This document shows, in pieces, positions 33,204 through 44,544 of a stretch of 64,000 bases of DNA. Within the stretch, counting starts at the first letter, position 1; each line of letters starts with the position of its first letter. Source of the DNA: Tiliqua scincoides (Eukaryota > Chordata > Lepidosauria > Squamata > Scincidae); assembly GCF_035046505.1 (NCBI RefSeq), contig NC_089822.1, forward strand, positions 2,796,501 through 2,860,500. The letters run 5' to 3'. Below the pieces are notes generated by a model that saw nothing but the letters and a program-made list of their open reading frames with translations, made no database searches and had not been told where the DNA came from. The position numbers and the translations under genes are program-made.

Positions 33204-35556
33204 GAACATAAGAACAGCCCCACTGGATCAGGCCATAGGCCCATCTAGTCCAGCTTCCCGTATCTCACAGCGGCCCACCAAATGCCCCAGGGAGCACACC
33301 AGATAACAAGAGACCTCATCCTGGTGCCCTCCCTTGCATCTGGCATTCTGACATAGCCCATTTCTAAAATCAGGAGGTTGCGCATACACATCATGGCTTG
33401 TACCCCGTAATGGATTTTTCCTCCAGAAACTTGTCCAATCCCCTTTTAAAGGCGTCTAGGCTAGACGCCAGCACCACATCCTGTGGCAAGGAGTTCCACA
33501 GACCAACCACACGCTAAGTAAATAAATATTTTCTTTTGTCTGTCCTAATCCGCCCAACACTCAATTTTAGTGGATGTCCCCTGGTTCTGGTATTATGTGA
33601 GAGTGTAAAGAGCATCTCCCTATCCACTCTGTCCATCCCCTGCATAATTTTGTATGTCTCAATCATGTCCCCCCTCAGGCATCTCTTTTCTAGGCTGAAG
33701 AGGCCCAAACGCCGTAGCCTTTCCTCATAAGGAAAATGCCCCAGCCCCGTAATCATCTTAGTCGCTCTCTTTTGCACCTTTTCCATTTCTACTATGTCTT
33801 TTTTGAGATGCGGCGACCAGAACTGGACACAATACTCCAGGTGTGGCCTTACCATAGATTTGTACAACGGCATTATAATATTAGCTGTTTTGTTCTCAAT
33901 ACCCTTCCTAATGATTCCAAGCATAGAATTGGCCTTCTTCACTGCCGCCGCACATTGGGTCGACACTTTCATTGACCTGTCCACCACCACCCCAAGATCT
34001 CTCTCCTGATCTGTCACAGACAGCTCAGAACCCATCAGCCTATATGTGAAGTTTTGATTTTTTGCCCCAATGTGCATGACTTTACACTTACTGACATTGA
34101 AGCACATCTGCCATTTTGCTGCCCATTCTGCCAGTCTGGAGAGATCTTTCTGGAGCTCCTCACAATCACTTCTGGTCTTCACCACTTGGAAAAGTTTGGT
34201 GTCGTCTGCAAACTTAGCCACCTCACTGCTCAACCCTGTCTCCAGGTCATTTATGAAGAGGTTGAAAAGCACCGGTCCCAGGACAGATCCTTGGGGCACA
34301 CCGCTTTTCACCTCTCTCCATTGTGAAAATTGCCCATTGACACCCACTCTCTGCTTCCTGGCCTCCAACCAGTTCTCAATCCATGAGAGGACCTGTCCTC
34401 TAATTCCCTGACTGTGGAGTTTTTTCAGTAGTCTTTGGTGAGGGACCGTGTCAAACGCCTTCTGAAAGTCCAGATATATAATGTCCACGGGTTCTCCCAA
34501 ATCCACATGCCTATTGACCTTTTCAAAGAATTCTATAAGGTTCGTGAGGCAAGACTTACCCTTACAGAAGCCATGCTGACTCTCCCTCAGCAAGGCCTGT
34601 TCATCTATGTGTTTTGAGATCCTATCTTTGATGAGGCATTCCACCATCTTACCCGGTATGGATGTTAGGCTGACCGGCCTATAGTTTCCAGGGTCCCCCC
34701 TCTTTCCCTTTTTAAAAATAGGCGTGACATTTGCTATCCTCCAATCTTCTGGCACCGTGGCCGTTTTGAGGGACAAGTTGCATACCTTAGTCAAGAGATC
34801 TGCAACTTCATTCTTCAATTCCTTAATAACTCTTGGTTGGATGCCATCAGGGCCCGGTGACTTATTGATCTTTAATTTATCAATGAGGTCTGAAACATCT
34901 TCTCTTTTAACCTCTATCTGACTTAACTCCTCGGTTAGGAGGGGCCGTTCGGGCAGCGGTATCTGCCCGAGGTCTTCTGCCATGAAGACAGATGCAAAGA
35001 ACTCATTTAATTTCTCTGCCAACTCTAAGTCTCCTTTTATCTCCCCTTTCCCTCTCTAACCATCCAGAGGGCCAACCGCTTCTCTGGCGGGTTTCCTGCT
35101 TCTAACATATTTGAAGAAGCTTTTATTATTCCCCTTAATGCTGCTGGCCATGCGTTCCTCATAGTCTCGCTTGGCCTCCAGTATCACCTTCTTACATTTC
35201 TTTTGCCACAGTTTATGTTCCTTTTTATTCTCCTCATTAGGGCAAGACTTCCATTTACGGAAGGAAGCTTCCTTGCCCTTCACAGCCTCTCTAACTTGGC
35301 TGGTTAGCCATGCGGGCACTCTCCTGGATTTAGTGGAACCCTTCTTTCTTTGCGGTATACACCTCTGCTGGGCCTCTATTACCGTTGTTTTAAGCAGCCT
35401 CCATGCACTCTGGAGAGATTGGACTCTTTTTACCCTCCCTTTCAACCTCCTTCTAACCAGCCTCCTCATTTGGGGGAAGTCTGCCTGTCGGAAGTCAAGG
35501 GTTTTTGTTAGAGATGTTAGGGGTTTGCAGTACCACTTCATGGAACATCAGTGCCA
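33204..35556 (-). mobile_element. CR1-clade LINE, longest copy, 5'-truncated
   Basis: Read on the - strand from about 35556. The first open segment (35541-35056) encodes the linker before the reverse transcriptase (SLQSAWRLLKTTVIEAQQRC, then RVPAWLTSQVREAVKGKEA). After one stop near 35056 the frame resumes at 35022 with KLNEFFASVFMAEDLGQIPL and runs 502 codons to 33514. It covers the RT fingers and palm: KSPGPDGIQPRVIKEL, PVSLTSIPGKMVE, IIYLDFQKAFDTV, GVPQGSVLGP and the catalytic FADDTKLF. A stop follows KRKYLFT, where the 53-kb copy goes on for about 50 codons. The 3' UTR is one single unit ending at GAACATAAGAACAG. The endonuclease and ORF1 are missing, so it cannot move on its own. Confidence 0.95.
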
Positions 35557-36050
35557 CATATGAACGCAGAAACACTGTGTACTTGTTTATGCATGATGGC
35601 CTTTAAGAACAGAAAGAGAATGGCACATGAACATGAACAGCCAAACATACCCTATGCTGAAGGAGCAGCAGTGTGAGAGATTGAATATTTGGAGCCCCCA
35701 GTGCTGCTCCCAGTTCTTAAATTAACACACCTCTCTAGTGTTAGACAGATTGAATTAATCTGGAGGATTGGCCTCTCTCCAAAAGATCAATGGGTGTATT
35801 CCACAAGAAAAAACATTAGGAAGGCACCACTAGATCACAGTTAACTAAGCGCCGAACAGTGTAATTATGTACCATTGATGAAGAGAGAGAGGGAAGGAGG
35901 GAGGGAGAGAGAGATCTGGGATCTGCTTCTGAAGGTTGTTTGCGGAGATGACCTGAAGAAGGACCTGTGCTTTCTTAGCATCTCACTGATTAGGCTGCCA
36001 AAAGCAGGTAGCTGTCAGTGGCTTGGCTAGGATGTCACTGCCTTGTGCAT
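35557..36050. other. Intergenic, nothing recognised
   Basis: Only a GA-rich stretch near 35880-35915 stands out. Confidence 0.4.
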
Positions 36051-36367
36051 AGGGTGACCAGACGTCCTCTTTTTCCAGGACATGTCCTCTGTTTTGCCTT
36101 CTCGTCCTGGGAAAAATACACCCTCTTTTTCCCTGTGAGTGGGTCCCTGCATGCAGCATGTAGTCTTCTTGTAATTAATTATATATAATAAATTATATGT
36201 AATATAGTTTTAAATTTAATACTAAGTTATACAGAGTTGATTAACCATATGAAATCAATATACAAGTGTTTTTAGTTTTTAATTTGTCATGTCCTACAGT
36301 TTTCTTGGATGTCCTACATTTTGGGGTGACTTTTCCTCTTTTGTGGTTATGACATCTGGTCACCCTG
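36051..36367. mobile_element. hAT-type MITE, family E, complete
   Basis: The ends are TAGGGTGACCAGACGTCC and ATCTGGTCACCCTG, with inverted inner blocks around GTCCTC and GACATC. Flanking 8-bp repeats are CTTGTGCA (36043-36050) and CTTGTGTA (36368-36375). It is 317 bp with no coding capacity. Confidence 0.8.
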
Positions 36368-37159
36368 CTTGTGTATGCGGCTGGCTTGACAAATATGGTA
36401 GCCGAATTAATCGGAGGATCCACCTTAAAAGTAGCTTCCCAAAACCATTTCCCATACCAGGAACACGTGGAGGAAATTGAGAAGTGGCCATGCTGGCAGT
36501 AAATTTTGGTGTGGACAAGATTTCTTTTGCCTGGTCTGCTAGTTGGTTTTGCTGGATGACTTTGCAAATACACTGTGCTGGCCTGTAAATCTGAACAGAT
36601 GGAACAGCCACAAATTAACAAAGGGCTAAACCAGAGGTGATTTAATTGTGCCATTTGGCTCTACTTCTCTGTTTCTTGAAAGGGCGGCCATGGGGATCAA
36701 GCCAGATCAGAACCATAGGGGTTGTACCTGCTTTTTTGCCTCATGAGGAAGGAAGGTCTCATGAGTGATCCAGCACGTCGTTTCCCCATGCTATGGTCCA
36801 AGTCCAATCTTCCCCACATTTCTGCTATATGTATTTACATTGAAAAATGCAAATACATATAGGGTCTAATCATGCACTTTGTGTCTTGGGTAACTTTTGA
36901 CCCATCAAAATCTCCATTTGGGGCTAAACTATGCAATCTTAACAATCAAATAACAAAGCTTTTCATGGGGAGAGTGTGTGCTTGAATACTCCTACATATA
37001 TTTTTTTAAAAACATCCTTTTGCATGTATAAAAATAGGCTACAAGGAGAAGGATAACCTTCTTCATGATGTGTTCATTTCCTACATGTAGGAGACATTTT
37101 GTTTTGTATACACTTAAATCTGGGCTTTAAACTTTGACTGAAGCTATTCCTGGCCCCTG
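36368..37159. other. Intergenic, nothing recognised
   Basis: No gene or named repeat. Confidence 0.4.
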
Positions 37160-37460
37160 CAGATTCCTGTGGCAAGCCTCTATCTGACCTGCAGAGAGCC
37201 TCTGATCGCCTGAGAGCCTCTGGCCCAGTTGACCAAATGCAACCAGAGTTGTGTTTGTGGGGTTGGGGAATGGGGGCCCTTTTATGTGTGTGCTTTATTT
37301 CTGTGGCGTGCATTGGTGCTTGGAGAAATCCTGGACGTTTGAGCTCATTCATTCATTTATTCATTCATTCATCTAAGTTCCATCTCTAATGTATTTATTT
37401 AAATATTTTTTTTCTGGCCCTTGACACTGTGCCAGATATTTGATGCTGCCCTTCGGTTGG
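37160..37460. mobile_element. Diverged relative of MITE family B
   Basis: GCCTCTGGCCC, then CATTCATTTATTCATTCATT, TAAGTTCCATCTCTAATGTA and GACACTGTGCCAGAT follow the order of the family B copies at 8.0 and 60.6 kb. The terminal repeats are worn away. Confidence 0.55.
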
Positions 37461-37946
37461 TTGAAATATATATATGCTATATATATTGCAGCCTCTACTG
37501 ATTCGCTCCCACTCTCAAGCATGTCTGGATGCAATTAATTTCCACACTGAGGGCAAACTGTTCCTCTTTGCTGTGTAGTCAGCTTAGCACCTTTTCCCCT
37601 TAGCCAGCAACACAGTGGAGAGCCCATAATTATCTTCCAGTGAGTCCTGTTCTTTCTGTAGACCTTTTACAGACTCACTTAATCAGCCACAGATGAGATG
37701 CCCCCATCTGTCACATTTCTGGGCCTATGATGAGCTTCCAAGGATGGCTCCTTCCACTTAATTAAGAGAAAGTTTGTTCCAGATGATTGTATGTTGTATG
37801 TACAGCGAACAAAAGGACTTTGAAATGTCGCGGCAGTGTGCAATTTCCTTCCATCCCAGGCCTTTCTTCTCCTTTCATATTATCTTTCATATCCTCTCCT
37901 CTCCTCATTCAAGAAACTAGTTATCTGTATGTAGCATGCACATGTG

Positions 37947-38168
37947 CAGTGGCATGCTAAAGGGGGTGCAAAGCTCTAAGTTTTGCAAGGAGCCTCACTG
38001 CAGTGTGCAAGCGGCCTCTCTCCCTCCCCTTTGAAGCCAGGCGAAAGGCGTCCTTTTCCTCCTACCACCTAGAATGGCTCCACAAGGGAGGAGGAGAGGC
38101 CCCTTGCTTGCTTGGGTGTGGCTCCCTGCAAAATTTAGTGCTTTGTACTTCCTCTAGCTACGCCACTG
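37947..38168. mobile_element. Palindromic hAT-type MITE, family A, complete
   Basis: The left end is CAGTGGCATGCTAAAGGGGG and the right end CCTCTAGCTACGCCACTG. Flanking 8-bp repeats are CACATGTG (37939-37946) and CACCTGTG (38169-38176). Confidence 0.88.
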
Positions 38169-38394
38169 CACCTGTGTATGCTAGACAACTGTAAATATCA
38201 GTTTTGTTGTGTGCAATTAAAGGGAACTCATTAATTTCACATTTATTTCAATGAAGACTCAGTCTGTCTTCTGTTTTCCAATCAACCTTAATTACTATTT
38301 CAGACTTGGTATCACTCCCACAAGGCAGAACATCCAAAAGGTTTCAGAGTTAAGAGCTACAAGAGACCAATGTTATCATGTTGGCATCATGTTC

Positions 38395-38850
38395 AGTCTC
38401 GGAAGACTCTGGTATCGTGCTCTGAATGGTGGTTCTGGAACATAGTGTCCTCTCCAGTGCACGAAGCCTGGGTAAAGTAGATATAAAGGACAGACTGTTT
38501 CCCATGCAGCAAATTCCCCCTCTCCACGTTGCTGAAATGGTCCAAGGGAAAGGCAGAGGCCAGTATGGTTGGTTCCAGCAGCGTCACAGGAGTTGCCAGA
38601 ACGTGACTTTGTTCAGCCATGAACTGCCTCAGGGACTCCGGCTTCGGATTTTGCCTCAAAGTTGACTCCTGAAGCGTTTTCCATAACTGGATGTAGCCAC
38701 AAGGCAGTGGAGGTTTGGGACCAGAGTTTTCCTTCTCTCAGATGAGCTGCCTTCCCAGGCTAAGGAGTCCCATCTACCTGGTGGCTGTTTAGTCGCCTCT
38801 TACGACAAGTACAGCCAAACTGAGGGCCTATTCTTATCCCCCAGCCCCCA
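38395..38850 (-). mobile_element. Internally deleted derivative of the 24.5-kb LINE family (candidate)
   Basis: At the left edge the - strand ends in the same tail as the LINE copies at 25.0 and 27.4 kb (TTCAGTCTCGGAAGACTCTG on the +, with GTATCGTGCTCTGAATGGTG next to it). Only about 60 bp matches. The rest is unlike their coding region: GTTTAGTCGCCTCTTACGAC near 38787 and GAACTGCCTCAGGGACTCCG. I infer a non-autonomous element that kept the 3' tail, or a 5' region of the same LINE joined to the tail by deletion. Confidence 0.55.
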
Positions 38851-38958
38851 GGGGTTCCAATGTTATAGTTGAGTGTTTAAAAGGTGCACAGAAATGCAAG
38901 ATTTCTATTGCTTTCAATGGCCAACAGCTTATTCTACTGGCATGGCATTTCTCTATAC

Positions 38959-40277
38959 CAGCGTTTCTCAATGTTTGTCCTCCGCCGCACCACTTCACAT
39001 GGTCCACCTTTTCTAAGTACCACTGAAAGTAACCAGCGATGACACCATCACCAGTTACTTCTGGGTTGGTAGACCAAATGAGATGTGACAAACACCAGTG
39101 AGAGGGCTTTCTCAAGTGCAGAAAATCACAGAGAGACAGAGGCTCTCCTAGTTCGGAAATCCTCGACGCAGGTGCTGGATTATCGGCTTGCTCTGAATGG
39201 GGTTGCACTCCCTCTGAAGGAGCAGGTTCGCAGCTTGGGGGTCCTCCTGGACTCACAGCTGCTCCTGGATTCCCAGGTGGCGGCTGTGGCTAGGGAGGCC
39301 TTTGCTCAGCTTCGGCTGGTGTGCCAGCTGCGTCCGTATTTGGATCGTGCAGACCTGGCCACGGTGATCCATGCCACAGTGACATCAAGGTTAGATTACT
39401 TTAACGTGCTCTATGTGGGGCCGCCCCTGAAGACGGTTCAGAAACTACAATTAGTACAGAATGCGGCGGCCCATGTGGTCACCGGAGCCAGGCGGTTTGA
39501 CTCTGTCAGCCCGCTTCTCCAGGGGCTACATTGGCTGCCCATTTGTTTCCAGGCCCAATTCAAGGTGCTGGTTTTGACCTTTAAAGCCCTATACTGCTCT
39601 GGGCCAGGATATCTTAGAGACCGCCTACTCCCATACAATCCAGCTCGTCCTCTCAGGTCATCAGAGAAGGCCTTTTTACAAGTGCCGCCACCCAAGGAGG
39701 TCCGGGGGGCGGCTGCAAGAAATAGGGCCTTCTTGGTAGTGGCACCAACATTATGGAACTCCCTTCCCCTTGATTTGAGAATGGCTCCCTCTCTTGAGAG
39801 TTTTCGGCGAGGCCTGAAAACACTGTTGTTTAAACAAGCCTTCTGATTTCTGGCCTTCTTAACATTTTTATACATCTTTTAGTTTTTTACAGGCTTGATT
39901 CCTCGGTGACTTGCTCTTTTATTCTGTCTTTTAATCTGACTACTGTTTTTATGGTCTCTGTAATGTGTTTTTAAATGTTTTTATCTGCTATGTATTAATG
40001 TTTTTAAAATCTGTTTTTTTTAAATATGTTGTTAGCCGCCCTGGGTCCCGTTAGGGAGAAGGGCGGGATAAAAATAAAGTTTTATTATTATTATTATTAT
40101 TATTATTAAAATCAGGCTTTGGAGCTCTGCCCACCAAACCGAGCCTCCTACTGCTGTTTGTTGTATCGTGTTCCTGGTCTCACTGCTGGGCAGCAGGTGT
40201 CCAGGGGTCTCGCAAGTACCACCAGACACCACCTCAAGTACCATTGGTGGTATCTAGACTGCTAGTTAGAAACATTG
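38959..40277. mobile_element. hAT-type element, family F, split by an L2 LINE
   Basis: The left end CAGCGTTTCTCAATG and the right end TTAGAAACATTG form an imperfect terminal inverted repeat. Flanking 8-bp repeats are CTCTATAC (38951-38958) and CTCTATAT (40278-40285). The hAT parts are 38959-~39130 and ~40108-40277; the middle is an L2 LINE, so the hAT insertion is the older event. Confidence 0.75.
39138..40107 (+). mobile_element. L2-clade LINE, C-terminal half and 3' end
   Basis: An open frame of about 236 codons encodes the post-RT end of an L2 protein (VRSLGVLLDSQLLLDSQVAA, TVIHATVTSRLDYFNVLYVG, LQLVQNAAAHVVTGARRFDS, then LWNSLPLDLRMAPSLESFRR), ending LLFKQAF and TGA at about 39844. The 3' UTR ends GCCGCCCTGGGTCCCGTTAG and a (TTA)n tail to about 40107. 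It is 5'-truncated with RT and endonuclease missing, but the remaining frame is open, so it is fairly young. Confidence 0.93.
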
Positions 40278-41735
40278 CTCTATATTGTAGTCAACTAGTC
40301 CCTTAAGGCATGATATCCAAAAAATGTCAGCTATATAGAACAAAAGTTTGTCATTTTATAGGCAGATGAAAAAGGCACAAAACTAAAACAAACTTTCCAC
40401 TGATTTCAATGAGAAGATCTTTTCCGCTTTTCCACTGCTCCTAAGGCGCATGCCTCCCTTTCCAGTGTTCTAAGCATTTTACAAACCCCATAAAGGGTGA
40501 GGACCAAGGTCGGAGGACCAGGTTTTCTCGTTTCAAATTAGTAAATAAATGGCAGGTCACTGGTATGGAAGAGGAGGGGCAGCAGTACAGATCAGACCAC
40601 CTGCTTGCAGGTAGCCGGGGGCTTTTCTGTGTGCCTGCTGGGGCTGCTTTCAATAGAACTGTGGCCCATGCAGACGAGCAGATCAAGCAACAGCGGGCAG
40701 GCTGGGTGGCAGCCGGCCAGCTTGCGAAAGGTGGAGCAACACGTATCAGTGCACATGGACCCATTTTTACCCCTGTCACATTTGGGCGGCTCACATTTTG
40801 TGGTGTAGTTGCAGGCTAGTAGGTCAAGCACGGTTGGGGTCCAGCAGATGCTCCACCCAGCTGCTCAGTCTCTTCATTGGATTCCAACTTCCAGCTCCTG
40901 TCCAGGGGAGTTGCTGCCCTTGGAAGTCACGCTCCAAACAACTTCTCCGTATTGTAGCTAGGTCGGTTGCACTGTGTGCCTGTTTCAGCAAAGAAGCCCT
41001 GCGGCTGGATGTGGGTCCCTTTCTGTCTCTCCAAACATGGTGAAACAATGGTGGGAGAGTGGGGAGGCTATAGGACTGGGCCCCTGTCATGATTTTGATC
41101 TTGACTGTGCCCCCATGTGCACTGTTTTTAGCAAAAAAACCCAAAACCTTCCATTGAAATTTGTCAAGAGCTGTAACACAGTTCAAAATCTCACCTGCAG
41201 TGTGGAACCCGAACTCAAGAGCCCACCAGGTGAGAGCGGTGGACCAATGAGCAGCCAGGACTTCTTTTCCCACCAAGATGTCACCAGTCAGCATGTCCTG
41301 AACTGGGACGTGATTCAACCAGAATTCTAGCCTGTTCCAGTTCAGTTCTTTGCTTCCCTCTGGTTGAGAGCAGTTTAGCAATTTCATGGGATCTGACTAA
41401 GAACCATCTGTCTCGTGCCTTGTTCATGGAGGGGCGGGGTCGGACAGGCAACTGAAGCCCAGCTAGTCTGGTCATGCTCCTCACTTATTAAATGAAATGA
41501 AATTTCCCAGGCATCAACTAACGTCGTTAACTCAAAAGTCTCATTTATTCCAATCGGTTGATCTTTGTTTCTCTCCCTGCTGGGCGTGGCTTTGGAAGAT
41601 GCTTTGACTTCAGGTAGCTGTGAATTGCTGGAACTTGTTGAAAAGAAGTCCCATCCCAGTGTACTGTTGATGATCTGGCTGCTGGTAAGAAACTAGAGAG
41701 ATTCGTGTTTTCCAATCAATGAGTACAGTCCAATG
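40278..41735. other. Intergenic, with a 187-codon open frame of unknown status
   Basis: The - frame at 41387-40824 (LEFWLNHVPVQDMLTGDILV near its start) has no domain I recognise and no visible splice context. On the same strand, 40831-40592 gives a Cys-rich frame. I do not call a gene. Confidence 0.35.
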
Positions 41736-41739
41736 TGGT

Positions 41740-41965
41740 CATTGCTCAAGAAGAGCCCTGCTGGACCAGGCCTGAAGGGGCGCATCTGGCCCAGCTTCCT
41801 GCTACCTACAGTGGCCCACCAGCTGTGCCTGCAAAGCCCAATAGCAAGGCTCGAGGGCAGGAATCTTCCCCTGTTGTTGTTCTTCCCTGTGTGGGCATCC
41901 AGAAGTTTACTGTCTCTGAACATGGAGGTTCCATGCAGTAATCAGGACTAATAGCCACTTAAGCC
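41740..41965 (-). mobile_element. Old CR1 3' tail, minus strand
   Basis: AGAAGAGCCCTGCTGGACCA, CATCTGGCCCAGCTTCCTGC and CAGTGGCCCACCAGCTGTGC are recognisable CR1 tail blocks with many changes. Confidence 0.7.
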
Positions 41966-42034
41966 TCCTGAGTTCAGAGGTGGAATAGGGCAGGCCACAG
42001 CCAAATAAATTGGTGGATGGTGCCCTGGCTATAT

Positions 42035-42616
42035 GTGTTGGCAACCTTCAGTCTTGAAAGACTCTGGTATCGCGCTCTGAAAGGTGGTTCTGGAACAGCA
42101 TCTAGTGTGGCTGAAAAGGCCGATTCGGGAGTGACAATCCCTTCCACACCGGGAGCAAGTGCAGTCTGTCCCTGGTCTGTCTCCCTGGCTATGGGCCTTC
42201 CTTCTTTGCCTCTTAGCTTCAGCCTGTTGGCCAAGTGTCTCTTCCAACTGGGAAAGGCCATGCTGCACAGCCTGCCTCCAAGCGGGCCGCTCAGAGGCCA
42301 GGATTTCCCACTTGTTGAGGTTCATTCCTAAGGCCTTCAGATCCCTCTTGCAGATGTCCTTGTATCACAGCTGTGGTCTACTGTAACTGGCCCACCTCAC
42401 CCCAGCACTGTCTGTTCTAGTGGCTGTCTGCTGGTGTTCTTTTTGCATCTTTTTAGATTGTGAACCCTTTTGGGACAGGGAGCCATTTAGTTATTTGATT
42501 TTTCTCTGTAAACCGCTTTGTGAACTTTTAGTTGAAAAGCGGTATATAAATACTGTTGTTGTTGTTGTCTACCTGTAGGGCACTTTCCTTGCACGAGTTC
42601 TCCATAGAGGAGATCA
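42035..42616 (-). mobile_element. Non-LTR LINE 3' end (24.5-kb family), split by a SINE
   Basis: On the - strand it encodes GKRP at the 42.6-kb side and, after the interruption at 42382-42566, runs from YKDICKRDLK-type sequence through LNKWEILASERPAWRQAVQH and CSRCGRDCHSRIGLFSHTRC to the tail at about 42040. The coding part 42325-42029 is open for 98 codons. Confidence 0.87.
42382..42566 (+). mobile_element. L2/MIR-like SINE inserted in the LINE
   Basis: It holds AGATTGTGAACCCTTTTGGG, CTCTGTAAACCGCTTTGTGA and GCGGTATATAAATACTG, then a (TTG)n tail, the typical 3' end shared by L2-dependent SINEs. GTCTAC flanks it at 42376-42381 and 42567-42572, and the LINE sequence resumes exactly at the duplication. 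Confidence 0.83.
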
Positions 42617-44330
42617 GTGATCCATAGTTTCTTCTTAATCTTCATCAAGTTGCAGTCAAGTGTTGTTGCCTGTGTGCAATTGGGATATGAAAAAATAAGT
42701 TTCTTTTAAGCTTTTGTGTAGTTTGATAGCTGAAGATACTTGTTCAACAATGTATCCAAGCTACTAATCTGGCTGGCTACTAAGCCAAGCTATGGGAATT
42801 TGGGTTACAACCTGTCATGAAAGGTACCAGGAGAAGGCTAGCCTTACTGAGGGGAGTAGAGTCTAATAGGTAGAGCACACACCCCTTTCTGGTTCCCTCT
42901 ATTCCTTTTTACCAGATCAGCAGCTAAATTGGGGAGGGGAGAACTGGTCATTTTTATCTGCTGCCACCACTTGAGGCTACAGAGACCAGGCAGATGGTGC
43001 CATATGGGAGGAGGGAACCCTCCTTGAAGAGCATAGAACCTCAGAGATTTTATTTAAAATCAAGCTGTTTTGCCAGATTCCAAGGCCAACCTCTGCCTGG
43101 AGAATTATGCCCACTTTAAGCAAATTAGCTCCCTTCTTTCCCCCAACAAATGACCCTGGTTCTGCCCTGCACTCCTGCTGGACCCCACCGCTAGGGTAGC
43201 TCGCCTGTTCAACCTGCAGAGGTCCTCTCTCCTGCCAGCAGCCTCCTGCCACTACAGCAGACCCTTTGTCCTCAGCAGGTCTTGGGCACAGCAGCCACAC
43301 ACCAAACTCTAGTATCTCCAGCAGTCCCTTAGTCAGTCCATTAGTCACGAAGTCCGTCAGAGTATCCAGGGCAAAGTCCAAAGTCAAGAAACCAAGTCAC
43401 AGTCTGAGGTCAGGTTCCAGGTAAGTCAGTCAAATCAGTCAGGGTATCCAAGTCAAAGTCCAAAGTCAAGAAGCCAAGTCACAGTCCAAGTTCAGATTCC
43501 AAAGTCAATAAGCCAAGTCAGTCAGTCAGTCAGTCTCCTCTCCTACCTCCAACCTGCACTCCTTCTATAACTCACACCAAACTCTCCCTTCAGCAGGTGC
43601 TTTTATGCCTGAGAGCCTTATTGCCTTCAGTGGCTGCTGCTGTGCAGCACACCCTTTGCTGAAAGGCCAGGCCTTAACAAGGGGCCACTGCAGACACCAC
43701 ATTCTACCTCCTCACCAGATCTTCCACTATTCCACTACACAAGCCCACAGTATATCTGTGAGAGCGATCAGATGTGACACCCCACTGTATATCCTGCGAA
43801 CGTGGACTAGTCAAGCAAGGTAGAAAAAGGTGCAAGCAGGCTAATGGGAAATGCCTGAACTCAGCTGGAGGACACAAAGCAAAAGCTTGATCAAATGTGG
43901 TACAGTATCTAGTGATGCCAGCAGAGGGAGCTGGGAGGCTACTTAAGAGCACATGGAAACCCCCAAACTGTCACTTTGATGCACTGGTGAAATTGCAGTT
44001 GGCTTGGAGTGAATGCCCACAAAAACAGTGCCTGAATGTGTCGAGCTGTAAACACACTTCCCTGTTGCAAGCTACTTTCTATGTCCCAGGAATCCTCGGC
44101 CCCTGCGCTTCCCAGAGAGTACGCAACTGTACCTTCCATGAACAGCATTGGGTTACCACAGCAGAGATGGTTAGTTTGCACCAGAGATGGTTAGTTTGCA
44201 CCAGCCTCCGTAGGCCAGTATGGGGGTTTGGGGAGGGGGCGGGAGAACGGGGATATCCCAGGGTGGGGGAAGGCAGGCAGCAGGCAGTCCAGTGGATGGA
44301 CCAGCCCAGGAGGAGGACAGTACCAGGATC
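42617..44330. other. Intergenic, with a degenerate tandem repeat
   Basis: I recognise no gene. 43370-43540 holds a degenerate tandem repeat built of AAGTC, CAAAGTC and GTCAGTCAGTCAGTC strings. 44162-44201 holds AGAGATGGTTAGTTTGCACC twice in direct tandem. Confidence 0.5.
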
Positions 44331-44544
44331 CAGCACTTAGGCCGGATCCTAACTCCTCTCCTGAGCAGCCTGGCCTTACACCAGGCTGCTCGGATCTGCA
44401 CCACTGATTTCTGTGGTGCAGATCCAAATAGCCCCATTGGGGCAGCTGCCGCACGACACAGGGTAAGGGAAATTAATTCCCTTAATTAATTAATTCACTC
44501 TGGATATGGGGCAGGCCAGCTGGCCTGCTTGTTCCAGCATGAGT

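Noticed and set aside
39085-39846. A 253-codon host gene
   Set aside because: The product is the L2 LINE C-terminus, with the L2 3' UTR and (TTA)n tail behind it.
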